Origin: Akebia trifoliata
Lineage: Eukaryota; Streptophyta; Magnoliopsida; Ranunculales; Lardizabalaceae
NCBI GenBank assembly: GCA_017979445.1
Contig: CM030705.1
Location: forward strand, 16,819,040-16,883,039
Direction of reading: 5' to 3'
DNA: 64,000 nucleotides
The notes under the pieces: generated by a model
Told to the model about the DNA's origin: nothing
What the model saw: the letters and a program-made list of their open reading frames with translations, nothing else
Database searches by the model: none
Part shown: positions 45,223 to 56,501 of the stretch, piece after piece
Numbering within the stretch: position 1 is the first letter of the stretch
How the letters are laid out: every line of letters begins with the position of its first letter
Made by a program: the position numbers and the translations under genes

Positions 45223-45689
45223 TCATAATTCTTTAATTGAGCAACCTACTGGAAAATGACATTTATCTTGTGTTCTGATTTCTCTTATAAGAAAAGTATT
45301 TGGTGATGTAATTGTGCGAATTTCTGCAATTGTGAAGAAATTATATTCTTCTAAGTTCTTGAAGTGTTGCCAGACACTCGCTTTGGGAATGTTATGATAT
45401 GTGGGAAAATTGTGAAAAACCATGGATATTTTTTCGATGCTTATTTCAAATCTTCATCATGCCTGATTAGTCTTTGACTTAATTTTGACATCTTGCCTAG
45501 CTTCATATATATATCATCAAGTATGCCTCTGTTGATCAAAGTCAAGAACTCCTGTGCAGCGTTCCTTGTGATTTCCAAGATAAATCTTGATGACAGACTT
45601 AACAGAAACTCAAGATACGGAAGGATGTTTGGCCGAGTAATTTTGTCTTTCATATTGCTAAAATAAATAAATAAACATATATAAAACAC
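45223..45689 (-). pseudogene. Unrecognised minus-strand protein fragments
   Basis: Two ORF pieces read in one direction: PNILPYLEFLLSLSSRFILE with QEFLTLINRGILDDIYMKL (45689-45441), then NLEEYNFFTIAEIRTITSPN and FLIREIRTQDKCHFPVGC (45423-45223). The composition is protein-like. They lie downstream of the plant-mobile-domain-like pseudogene on the same strand and could be its C-terminal part. I do not recognise the family. Confidence 0.3.
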
Positions 45690-46654
45690 ACTATGATGAC
45701 GTTAGGCAAGAAATAAGATGAAGCATGATCTATTCACTTGAGATGGGTTCACTATAGTAACTATGGAAGTTGGGGCATGAGTTTGACAACTGAGTTGTAA
45801 AGATTCCTATCATAAAGATATTAGAGTCCTAGAACATCTCGGGTAATGATTCTTACGACTCTTATATTAAAATCTTACCAATATAGCCTTTTGGACATCC
45901 ACCTTTTCTTCCCCAGTTGCTCGAGTAGTGTGCATCTCTACTTCTCTATTTTTTTCTTCTCCATGTGTTTGGGATGCGGATGCTCCCATGCTCTCAGTCA
46001 TAGCTTTTCCCTTACCACAAGATTTTCTCAAGATCATGTTCTCTATTTCTAAATATACATGCATAATATTTCTTCATTTAGCAGCTAAATATTGGAGTTA
46101 TTTCTTTTTTATCACTTATTAAAAAAAAAAATTATCTCTATCATTTGCATAGTTTGACTTGTTATCATCATAATTTGATTTACATTATTACAAAATGTAT
46201 TCTAGTATCAATATTGGTCATACATGCTTTGCATACATCATTTTACTAATCAAATATACCTAGTACATTTCCTTCAGGAATGATTTTTTTCTACTATTTT
46301 TTCTTTGCCTTCTCCGATTATCATTTCCTTTCCAGTTCCTTATTCATTTTCATCTTCATTAACTTCATTCCAATCTTGGTCACTTCTTTCCTTTATTGTT
46401 ATCTTTTTCCTAATAAGCTTCGCTATCATTTGTATTAATTATTTTGGTTCTTTACTATTATGATCGCCAAATCTTTCTTCATTGTCTCCACTTAATTTTT
46501 CCTCATTGTTTTCCTCCAATTTTTCTCACTGTCTTCTTCAATAATAATCAGAGTTTCAACCGATTTTCCTTGTGTTGTTAGTTTTATTCTTTTACCTGCA
46601 ACTTGTTGCAATGACATTTATTTCAATAATATTCTTCATAACAAAAAAGTTCCT

Positions 46655-46706
<52 letters not shown>

Positions 46707-47990
46707 ATCATGCCAAATTTGTGCGTGCGTGTGTATTTCTTCTTTTGAATCCATAATTTTCTTGTTTCAAACCTTTCTTTCAAAATAAACCCCTAGAGTT
46801 TATAGTATTGATGCAGTGTACAAATCTTTGTCATAACTCTCTCTCTCTCTCTTCCATTATAAAGAATAATTACATTTGTTGTATCACATTTTACCATCTA
46901 TTTTATTTTATAGAGAGAAGTTCACCTACTTTTTTGCACTATTACTATGAAACATTGATTTTTCCCCTTTTGTTCCCTATTCTTAATAATTACCAACTAA
47001 GGTCTTGGCTTGCCTACCTAGTTTGGTCTTGTAAGTGACGAGGATTTAGAGTGTTAATAGCCTTATCTCACTATATTACATAATCAAGGATTTTCATATA
47101 TTATTTATCTTATTTAGGTTGTTTGTCACTTATCTTTCACCGTTAGTATTTTTTTATTTTCTTGTATTTATGATATCGATCAACTTGTCCTATTCTTTTG
47201 ACCTTACCGCTCTTTTTATTGATTTTTCCTCTAGTAATTACCTTTTTGTCATCTTTCTCATACTTTTTATCTACAATGGAGCTACCGTCTTTATTGGTAT
47301 ATACTGTATGTTTGCATCTTCTTCTAAGAAATTCCTCCCTAGGACTTGCTTTGAAAATTTGATTTCTCTTTTTCTTCCATGAATATATGCTAGGTTAATG
47401 CTTGGTAAATCCCACATTGGAATTAGGTTTATCTCTTTTTTGACTGCTGGGGCATCACATCCCTTAGTTTGCGTACTTCTCATTGTTATGTATTTTCTCT
47501 TTAACACGCAATTTATCCATGTTGTACTTTGGAAAATTGCGTTGCTGATGGTGGTGTTCATTTTTGTATCTCGAATATGTTTTTGGAGTTGTTGCACTAA
47601 AAGACAACGAAGCCTGTAGTGATTGTTGTATTACTTTTCATATCATGTTGTGCTTCGACACTCTCCATTTCCATAAGCTATTTCTTGTGATTATGACTTT
47701 GCAGAATTCAAAAAAAATGAGTTAGAAATGTTTCTACTATTTTGTCTTTCATATGAATATTGTAATGGCAAGTCTTGATCATAGCCGAACTGTCTAGTAC
47801 TCTGTGTGAATTGCATACTACTAGCCTGACCAATAAATCTTTCTTTTTCTTCTTCATTACTAGTAGATATGTCAGCATACCTAGAATATAATAGGTGATA
47901 ATAACTTCTGGTTCCTCAAATATCAGTTTAGCCTTGAATTCATTATGTTGATATGGCCTCTAGGACATCTTGTCATTTGAGCATAATGCT
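45690..47990. other. AT-rich stretch, mostly noncoding
   Basis: It contains the (TA)n microsatellite. A minus-strand piece (47597-47271: KGCDAPAVKKEINLIPMWD) may belong to the same decayed gene as 47991-48966. No other gene is seen. Confidence 0.35.
46658..46702. repeat. (TA)n microsatellite, about 22 repeats
   Basis: An uninterrupted TA dinucleotide run of about 45 bases. Confidence 0.95.
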
Positions 47991-48966
47991 TCAATGTATC
48001 CACATGTATCCATGTATGTTGGTCTGTATTACCATAATAATATGCTTTATACAAATTTGGCATAATTGTTTCTTAGGCGATATTGCATGACAACGTTGAT
48101 AGGCCCAGATATGCAACACCCAAAAAGGCCCATATGATGATTTTACAGGTTTTGCTCCTCTTTGCTTAGTTAAGACTTCATGGAGAATTCGATCTAGTCC
48201 CTGATATAGTTGGGCTAACATTAAGCTGGCTAGACATACATCTTTTCTTGTGAGTATCCTAGCTACAATGGTAAAGACTGTGATATTGATGTAGTATGAA
48301 GAGAAGGCTGGTGATATACAAATCGAAAAGAAATATACCAAAATGGTAGTCAGATTCGTTTCCTCGCAATAAAATTTGCTGACATATTCTTTCAGTTGCT
48401 CAGATAAATTTTCCCTCTCATTTCTATTTTGATCTCCGACTTGTGCTCTCATGGCTTCCATTCTTTGTCTTAGGCAACATACGCAACTTCACTTCCAACC
48501 AGAAGCCTTGCAAGTCTAACGATATCTTCTATTATGAAGGTATACTGTTGCTCAGGCGTGATAAATGTATGAGTTCATGGGTTCCATAATTCTGTTTATG
48601 CCAGCATGAAAGGCATATTTACAGTTATTGCAAGCATTGAAATTTTTATTGTTTCTAGTAGTCCTAGTTTTTTTTAATCTGTTTCTCATGGAGTCATGTC
48701 TCAACACATGTTTGACCTAATTGGCCCATTCTGAGGGTTTCCAACTATTGACTTAGCAAATATCTGGGATGATGCTTACATTCTTTTACTATCTCAGAAA
48801 ATAAATTCGCTTATTTTTAATTTGATCAGCGTTGGTTTCTTTGAATATCAACGTTGGTTGCGGAATCATCATATTTATTTTGTGATTGGCATAAATAGCA
48901 AATCTACTGATTAAGACTTTCTTGTAAGATTCACAGTATACAGTTGGATCTTCTGCCCACTCAAAC
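47991..48966 (-). pseudogene. Plant-mobile-domain-like pseudogene, main part
   Basis: The minus strand reads EWAEDPTVYCESYKKVLISRF near 48960, then broken text, then a 156-residue stretch from 48461 with LVYFFSICISPAFSSYYIN, LASLMLAQLYQGLDRI and GPFWVLHIWAYQR. The last three follow the C-terminal half of the plant mobile domain (Pro/Phe-rich helices and the final L-x-IWA-Y motif). That domain occurs in MAIN/MAIL host proteins and inside plant transposons. Stops occur in the middle. The upstream part continues at 53121 on the other side of a solo LTR. Confidence 0.4.
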
Positions 48967-50599
48967 TGTAAAACCCCAAGTTTTGTATTCGTATCTCGAG
49001 AAAAAATAAATAATGGAATTTTAAAAAAATCTTGAAAGTGGGACTTAGAGGTAAAACTTTAAGATGTTTCTGATCATTTTTAATGGAATCTGACCTCACC
49101 ATTAGATTTAAAATGATCGCAAAACATACTTTAGCCTGTAAGCACGCTCAAATGCGAGTCCAAACAAAAAAATTACAAAATCCTCGATTATCGAGTCGGA
49201 TCAAGCTAAAATATTGACTTTTTGTTAGAGAAAGAATTGTTAAGATTCAATCATACCATTAGATTCATAACGAAAAATTATTAAACATGGACTACTTACT
49301 TGTCATTTTTGGAGATCATAAAGTCGAATTATCGTCAAAAACGAAAATGACGTCAATTTTAGGGTCACATCGGGCTAGAAATGTAAATTTTTGTTAGAGA
49401 TAGAATTTATAAAAATTGACTACACCATTAGATCTGGAACAAAAAATTAGATGAAATAGAGCATTCATTCATCACTTTTGGAGTCCGGATGGTCAAGTTA
49501 TCGTCGATCAAAACAATAGGTAAAATACCGATTACATCCCAAAAATTTATATAAATAAATTTTTAAAATTTTTTTCACTATTCATTTTCCAAAGTCATCC
49601 AAAAACCAGCCAATGAAATTTCAATGGAAATTTCTTTTTCTTCAAAACTTCAAACTCCGATTCGTCGCGAACTTCGACCGCCAACGCAAAAGGGAAAAAA
49701 GTTCACAGCCTCGACATCTACAAAACCCACCCAATTTCCTTCCGTTTTCTTTTATTTTTCACCCCGTATCGTCAAAAATCAGTCGTATATATATATACGG
49801 GGGTTTCGTAACTTTGACCTCAGATTTTATTCATTTTGGAATCAAACCATCCTCTGTCGTAGAAGGGAGAAAGGACGACGGCGTCGAGATCTTTGAAACC
49901 ACCGGGTTAGATTCAAAAATCAACCGTCTCGAAGTTCGAACTGCCTCGATTTTCATGCACATGCTTCAATTCTGTCGCCTAGAGATAGTAAGGGCTCTCA
50001 ATTTCTAGTAATAATCATAGATTGTGAAAATTGCATTTAGGATTTTATTAAAAATTTGTGATATGTTTCTAAAAATATAGAATTCAATTGGTTATTTTTT
50101 AACAAATTATATATGGGTAGGACGTTTCATTGGGTTATTTTAGTCAATTGGGTCATGTGCACCGCTCGGACCCCATTTTGATATAAGTTTTGTAATTTTT
50201 CAATATTTTTTATAAAAATGAACTTCATAGTTAAAAAAATGATTTAATATTCAATGAAATCATATGGAGTTTATGAATATCAGAAAGTAAATATTTTGTT
50301 TGAGAAATTAAAAATTGTAAAAATCAGAAAAAGGGAAAAATGGTATGAAACGGTAAAATGTCAGAGTCAAATATTTTAGATTGTTGTGTTGTGTGTAGGT
50401 TGGTGAACGGATATCAAAGGATAATATTACTGGTTGCATGTTTATTTACTTTCTTTTAGCGCGAGGCGCTGTTTACTTTTTTGTTTGGTTATTTATTTTT
50501 GGCCGGGTGGCCACAATTGCATAGTAGGAAACTGGATATCCATTATCAACTTTGTATTGTTAATTTCTCTTTTGTTTTAAATGAAAATAATATATATAT

Positions 50600-50979
50600 G
50601 GGTCGGGTTCTTGCAACACACATTGCGACACACATATAGACAACGTGTTTGTCTTATATGGGCAAAAATGTTTGGAATGGGCTGATTTTTTGTGAGGATG
50701 ATCTCTGTGATGAGGGGATCATCCTGGCAAAAAATCATCCCATTCCAAAACTTGTAATCCCATCAAAATTGATTTACAAAAATTGGACGGTCTATAATTT
50801 TTCAACAAAAATTGAACGGTCTAAAAGTTTCATAATGAGCTGATTTTTGGCAAGGATGATCTCCTCACCACAGAGATCATCCTCACAAAAAATCAGCCCA
50901 TTCCAAACATTTTTGCCCATATAAGACAAAACACGTTGTCTATATGTGTGTTGAAATGGTTGTCGTTTGAACCTGACCC
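50600..50979. mobile_element. Long-TIR MITE (380 bp) in a TA repeat
   Basis: The ends are GGGTCGGGTTC and, opposite strand, GGGTCAGGTTC. Long inverted arms follow, near identical over about 80 bases (CACACATATAGACAACGTG, CTTATATGGGCAAAAATG, GGAATGGGCTGATTTTTTG). Both flanks are TATATATAT, so a 9-bp (Mutator-like) or a TA (mariner-like) duplication cannot be told apart. The LTR copy at 61157-64000 has only the TA run near 62420, which is the empty site. Confidence 0.8.
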
Positions 50980-51012
<33 letters not shown>

Positions 51013-51456
51013 AGCTATTTTGTGAGCTATTAAAGAGTCGGTGAATGCCCGAAAGGATAGTGCGTCACATCATCCAGAGTGGTGTACTATCCTGGGATGT
51101 ACGGTAGGGACCACAAAGCTCATACGTGGTATGGGACGCGTATGAGAGTGGAGTCACAACTGGAATCCGAGTTTATTCCTCTATATCTTTATCAGTGAAC
51201 TTGTAATGTAAAGGTAGTCATATACGAATGAGTTTGTATATTTGGGAATCATATGCACGCCTGATAAGCATAGACGAAGATGATTAGTCAGTGATCACTA
51301 ACAATTTATAGTAGTCGAACGTTCTAACACATCGAAAAGAGACCCATTGCTTATAATCACATCAAACGGCGAGCCTAGGCCGGATAAATGGTCAACCAAG
51401 TGTGGTAAATGCAGTGACCAACCACAAAATCAGGAACTAAAAGCTAGTAAAGAATT

Positions 51457-53120
51457 TGTGGCGTCCCGTCAAACGCTAACACAAAGCCCTATATCAGATC
51501 TCAAGATATAAGGTAACGCCTCGAAATTTCGACATGGTCTCCACTATTTATGTTAGCATTCTAAGGCTTTCAACTTGCACCTGATAAACGACATACAATC
51601 TTGCATATATATATACAAAATATAATACTAGCGGGAGCCTATATACATCTAATAATGTACGATAGATCAGAGTGCAGAAAAAGAAATTGATAACGGATTA
51701 TACAAACATCCTCACTTTAATAGAAATCCTAACATTCAAGACAAAATCCATAAGACTACTTGGATAAACTGATACCACTAGCGGGTATAGCCCCAATACT
51801 CACCCGATAACGGACTCTAGTTGTCCATCTGACCCACTAGATGATCCTCACTCGTACTCTATACCAGCCTCGCCAAGCTCTGAATCTGAAACTAAAAAAT
51901 GAAGAAAAAAAGGGTGAGTAACAATGGTTACCTACTAAGAAAAATAAATAATTTCAGCTAATAACCCTTCCTAACAGGAATGGATAAACATACTGAATCA
52001 TTTTAACAATACAAGATTTTACAGAAGAAACTACAATAAATTGGTACATATAGCCAGGGATGAGCAACTAAACATTTTAAAACTAACATTACATCAATCA
52101 ACTGTACTCACTATAGCATTTTCTTTATATACAAATCTAATTGATCAATTGGAAACATTAAATATGATTTCATTTTATATATCAAAATAAGGCAACATAT
52201 ACATAATACACAATGGTGGAGTAGTGGAATTGGAGAGTTGGGATTCACGATTGGATTGCTCTAGTCGGGACATGATGTTACAATTTCTTACTGGCTTTTA
52301 GTTCCTGATTTTGTGGCCAGTCGTGAATCCCAACTCTCTAATTCCACTACTCCACCATTGTGTATTATGTATTTGTTGCCTTATTTTGATATATAAAATG
52401 AAATGCATGTTTAATGTTTCCATTTGATCAATTAGATTTGTATAAAAAGAAAATATTTTAGTAAGTACTACTAATGAATGTAATGTGAGTTTTGAAATGT
52501 TTAGTTGCTTATCCCTGGCTATATATACCAGTTAATTGTAATTTTTTCTGTAAAACTTTACATATGTTAAAATGATTTAGTATGATTATTTGTTCATGTT
52601 AGGAGAGGTTATTGGCAGAAATTATTTGTTTTCCTACTGGGTAACCATTGTTACTCACCCTTTCCTTCTCCATTTTTTTAGTTTCAGATTCAGAGCTTAG
52701 CGAGACAGGTATAGAGCACAAGTGAGGATCATCTGGTGAGTCAGATAAACAACCAAAGCCTGTTACCTGGTGAGTATTGGGACTATACCCCCTAGTGGTA
52801 TCAGTTCATCTAAGTAGTCTTATGGATTTTATCTTGAGTGTTAAGACTTCTTTTAGAGTAAGGAGTTTTATATAATCTTGTATTTTGTTTGTCCTTCCAC
52901 ACTTTGATCTATCGTACGTTATTATATGTATATAAGCTTTCGCTAGTTATTATATTTTGTATGTATGTGTAGGATATCGTGTATGTTGTTTATTAGGTGT
53001 AGGTTGAACACTTTAGAATGCTAACATAAACAGAGGAGACCATGCCGAAATTTCGAGATGCCACCTAGTGCATCGAGATCTGACATGGGATTTTGTGTTA
53101 GCGTTTGACAGGGTGCCACA
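51457..53120. repeat. Fold-back: two inverted LTR-end arms around 52315
   Basis: The left arm (51457-52315) starts TGTGGCGTCCCGTCAAACGC and the right arm (52316-53120) ends with the near reverse complement GCGTTTGACAGGGTGCCACA. The arms are inverted copies of about 0.8 kb each with almost no spacer, so the DNA could form a large hairpin. The left arm is a reversed LTR end inserted in the LTR; about 30 bp of the host LTR at the inner junction are missing. Confidence 0.8.
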
Positions 53121-54465
53121 CAAATGCTTCAATATTATCATTATTATCTCTATGGATAAGTGATCTATGTTTTTTAAGAGGAATGATTTCCCTACTGTCT
53201 TCTTATGATTGTTGAACTTTGGGAAGTGATTTCTACGCAATGTTCGTGTTATGATCAGTGTTTGTGCAAAACTCGAGATTTTATTGCAAAGAGGTTTATT
53301 GGTAATCTTCTGTTGCAGTATAAATGATTTGGTGCAAGATAGTATTGACAAAGTATAGTTTGCAAGGTGTTTCGGGCTCTTACAGGATGTTTCTTAGCTC
53401 ATATCCTATATCCTGCCTTTTATTACTCATATCGCTATTGTGTTTTGAATTGCTTCTTATCAATATCATTTTCATATCCTAAATTGCTCTACTGATACCG
53501 TTATTGGTGTTGCCCAAAATCTCTTTATCCATATCGTTATTTTTTGGGAAACTAACCTAAAGTCATAGCGATATCATTTCGCTATAATTCAAATGGAAAA
53601 ATCACTTTCGGGAGTGGTATTATTTCCTCACTATTTTCTTGCGATGTTTCTTTTGTTCTACTCATACTTTCAATCCCTAATTTTGCTTCCTTATAGTTTT
53701 TTTCATCCTCTTGATTTTGTCCATTACCTCTGATTCTTTTGAGTGATTTTAGGGCTTTTATTTTTCAATCTACGATTTTCAGTCTATGTGATATTTGATT
53801 TTGTTTTGGGTTTTGGGTCCCATTGTCATTGATTCCTTTTTCTTAGAACATTCACCATTGCAATTGTATGGCTTTTGAACGTCATCAGACCAAGCAAAGA
53901 GGGTGTAACCCTAAAGCAAAGAAAATGGTAAAGTAGAAATGAATGCTCTGCATTACTGATTCAGTTTAGGTGTTCATACCTGCTATATCATCGATTTGAG
54001 GGAGTTGTTGACAACGCTTCTCTAGTTTTTGTCTTGTTCTCCAGCCTTGTCTTCTTCCAAGCGATCGACTGATGGTTTGACAATGAATGTTCCTTTCTTT
54101 GAAAACGAAGAGTCACACATATGAAAGTGATATGACTTTTTTGACCATCATCTTTTATATATTCCACTCCATGATTTTTCTCGACATATGTGCCCCGTGT
54201 TCATATATATTTTACACATTTCTTTCTGATGAGGCTTTTTGGCCTATTAAGCTCGTTGGAAAATTCTTCTTGGTTGATTCGGTGTGATGCTAGCCTTTGA
54301 GTTCTTCTGGTAGGCAAGCATCGAGGAGACTTTATTATTATACCCCGAAATGGTTACACTCATTTCAAAATGTCCAATTGAGGATCAAGCTTCAATTTGT
54401 TAATAGAGAGTGATAAAAACCAAAATTATGGAAAATGGGAGTTTCTGAGGGACTGATAAGTTCAT
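53121..54465 (-). pseudogene. Upstream part of the plant-mobile-domain-like pseudogene, then AT-rich DNA
   Basis: From about 53230 to 53121 the minus strand reads REIIPLKKHRSLIHRDNN and DNIEAF, which joins in frame to the text at 48966. The rest up to 54465 has no gene that I can support. 54330-54460 is the diverged second copy of the repeat at 42037-42165 (GTCCAATTGAGGATCAAGC). Confidence 0.35.
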
Positions 54466-54969
54466 TACTCTTTCACCCTGAGTAGGTAGAGTAGGACTCC
54501 AAAAAAATAGTTCATTAATCTTTCACCCCGAGTAGGTAGAATAGGACTCCAAAAAAAAATTATTCATTACTCTTCCACCCAGGGTATGTAGAGTAAGATA
54601 TTCAACTTTTGCTCAGATTATGCTCAGTTTATACTCAAATTATGCTCAATTATGCTCAGTTATGCTCAGATTTTACTTAGATTTCGCTCAGACCCTCGAA
54701 AATTTATCTCAGTACACATTTGTTCTATTAGTTATGGAGAATTTTATAAAATTCAAGGATCTGACACTGTCAGTGGGAACTCGCGCTCCAGGACCTAACA
54801 CCTTATAGTTCGGAAAGAGTATTACCCTCAAGGATCTGAATGCCCCGACGAATTGCTAAATAAGATTGCAAAATGAACTGTCATTAGCTTTAGCATTCAG
54901 ATATCGCACTATCTACTAAAATAAATTTGCTATCTAGTTTGCTTCAACGCTCTGCCAAAGAGGGGCATC
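54466..54969 (+). other. 3' region of element C (5'-truncated Tat-like element)
   Basis: It starts with three copies of an approximately 56-bp repeat (TTCATTACTCTTTCACCCTG, then AGTAGGTAGAGTAGGACTCC). Then comes a degenerate version of the TATGCTCAG tandem repeat (54600-54700) and a segment nearly the same as 39700-39970 of element B. CCAAAGAGGGGCATC (54955-54969) is a good polypurine tract. No gag or pol is seen to the left, so the element is truncated. Confidence 0.65.
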
Positions 54970-56501
54970 TGTAGATACCCCATTTTTGCACTTGCCTGAT
55001 TAATCAATTCATTAACCCAATTGCGACGGTTCTCAATGATGGATGAATATTCCAATGTTTTTTGTTTGTTACTAGATATGTTTCAGAAATTTAGATAAGC
55101 TATTTCAAGCAAACAAAACTTTAGAAACCACACTACCCTAGGAAAATATGACCTCAAAACGTAAAAAACATCATTCTTCAGACAAAAATAAGCTTTACGG
55201 GAAAAATCACTAAAAAATAACCAAATTACCAAAATACCCTTAACATCAAAACATCCTTAAAGCGTACATTACAATTAGAAAAACCTTTTCGAACACATAA
55301 ACAGCAAATTAAAATCAAATAAATCGTTTCGCCATTTTTCACCAAATTTGAAAAAATTACGAAAATGCCCTTCATAGGGTCCACGATCATTTCACACCAA
55401 AAATCCATAAATAACATAAACCGATATTCTCATTGAATTCATTTTGAAAAATCGATTCCAAAACATCACAAAATGTCAAAAAAAAAATGATCTTGAAACG
55501 CAAAAGTCCTCTTCGGGGATAAAACGGTAATTTTCCAACTAAAAATTCAAAATTTTAAAATTAATAATTAAAATATTAATTAACGTAAAGTGAAATCTTA
55601 ATAAATTGAATTAAAAATTTTAAACAATTAAAACCAATTAATTAAGCCCACGGGCCAAATTTTAAGTGGTAGCCCACTTATTCAAATGGAGCCCACCTAA
55701 CATTTATTAAAAGACCCTCCATCTGGGGGTCCAAATAATTAAAAGTATAATTTAGGGGGTCCTCTAAAAAAGCTTAAAAAATATTCTTTCATTGTACGTA
55801 AGAATTAAAATCCTAAAACCCTAATCTAAAAAATCCTAATTCACCTTATCTAAAAAAGACTTCGTCAAACTTAAAAACTCTATAAATAGGAGCCTTTACA
55901 ACTCAATCTCGCAGGTCAAAATAAACCCTAGGAAAGAGATGTTAGAAACACCCCCCCAACCCTCCCAAAATCCTAAATTTGATACCTCAACTCCTTACCT
56001 AACATCCAAACCCTAATTTTTGCTCAAAAAACACCTAAAAACCCTCCAAAAACACCTAGAAACATTCCAAAAAAAACATCAAAAAAGCCATAAAACACTC
56101 AGATCTTGGAGGAAGATACCTCATCTTGGAGATCGAAATATGATCCAGTGACGGAGAAAAAGTAGGAAAACTCATACAAGGACGCTCTCTGCCAATTCTG
56201 AGGGAACGTATTGTCGTAATCACCAAGGTAAAATAGTTTTTTTTTTTATTTTTTGTTAAGTTGTTAGCAATGTGACTTTTGGAAAAAAGTAGAGACTTGC
56301 GTTTACTAGGCGGGGTTGGTGCTTAACACCTTACAACCCCATAACATGATCCCCGAACCCGTTGTTTCTTTTTCGTAGATTAGTGTTATTCATCTGTTTA
56401 TAGTCATGATTAGGTTCCTAGACCTAAAAACTAGGTGGCGACTCCCAAATCTCAAATCCCAAAAATGCGGATCCGCAACCTGCGGATCAAGGGCGCTTTC
56501 A
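54970..56501 (+). repeat. 3' LTR of element C (family L, copy 4)
   Basis: It starts TGTAGATACCCC and ends CAAGGGCGCTTTCA, 1532 bp. It lacks the tandem repeat of the other copies; instead 55640-55790 has unique sequence with GGCCCACGGGCC and AGCCCACTTATTC. It carries GGTGCTTAACACCTTAC (about 56311) and ACTAGGTGGCGACTC. It is the most diverged of the four copies. Confidence 0.85.

Larger units (their letters stand above)
48967..53120 (+). mobile_element. Solo chromovirus-type LTR with nested rearrangements
   Basis: It starts TGTAAAACCCCAAG and ends GGGTGCCACA. The flanks CAAAC (48962-48966) and CAAAT (53121-53125) agree at four of five bases, and a minus-strand reading frame continues across it. 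It has no internal retroelement genes. It contains a MITE (50600-50979) and an inverted extra arm (51457-52315); without them it is about 2.9 kb. Size and termini suggest a Tekay/Del-type chromovirus LTR, but the lineage is uncertain. A related copy lies inverted at 61157-64000. Confidence 0.75.

Noticed and set aside
49613..50008. Plus-strand ORF of 131 codons in the solo LTR (and minus ORF 63054-63278 in the copy)
   Set aside because: Within LTR sequence; the two copies do not keep a common frame and no motif is recognised.
48967..53120. Reading 51457-53120 as an independent foldback transposon
   Set aside because: Its immediate flanks (AGAATT and CAAAT) are not duplicated, while the outer LTR flanks nearly are, so the LTR is the inserted unit.
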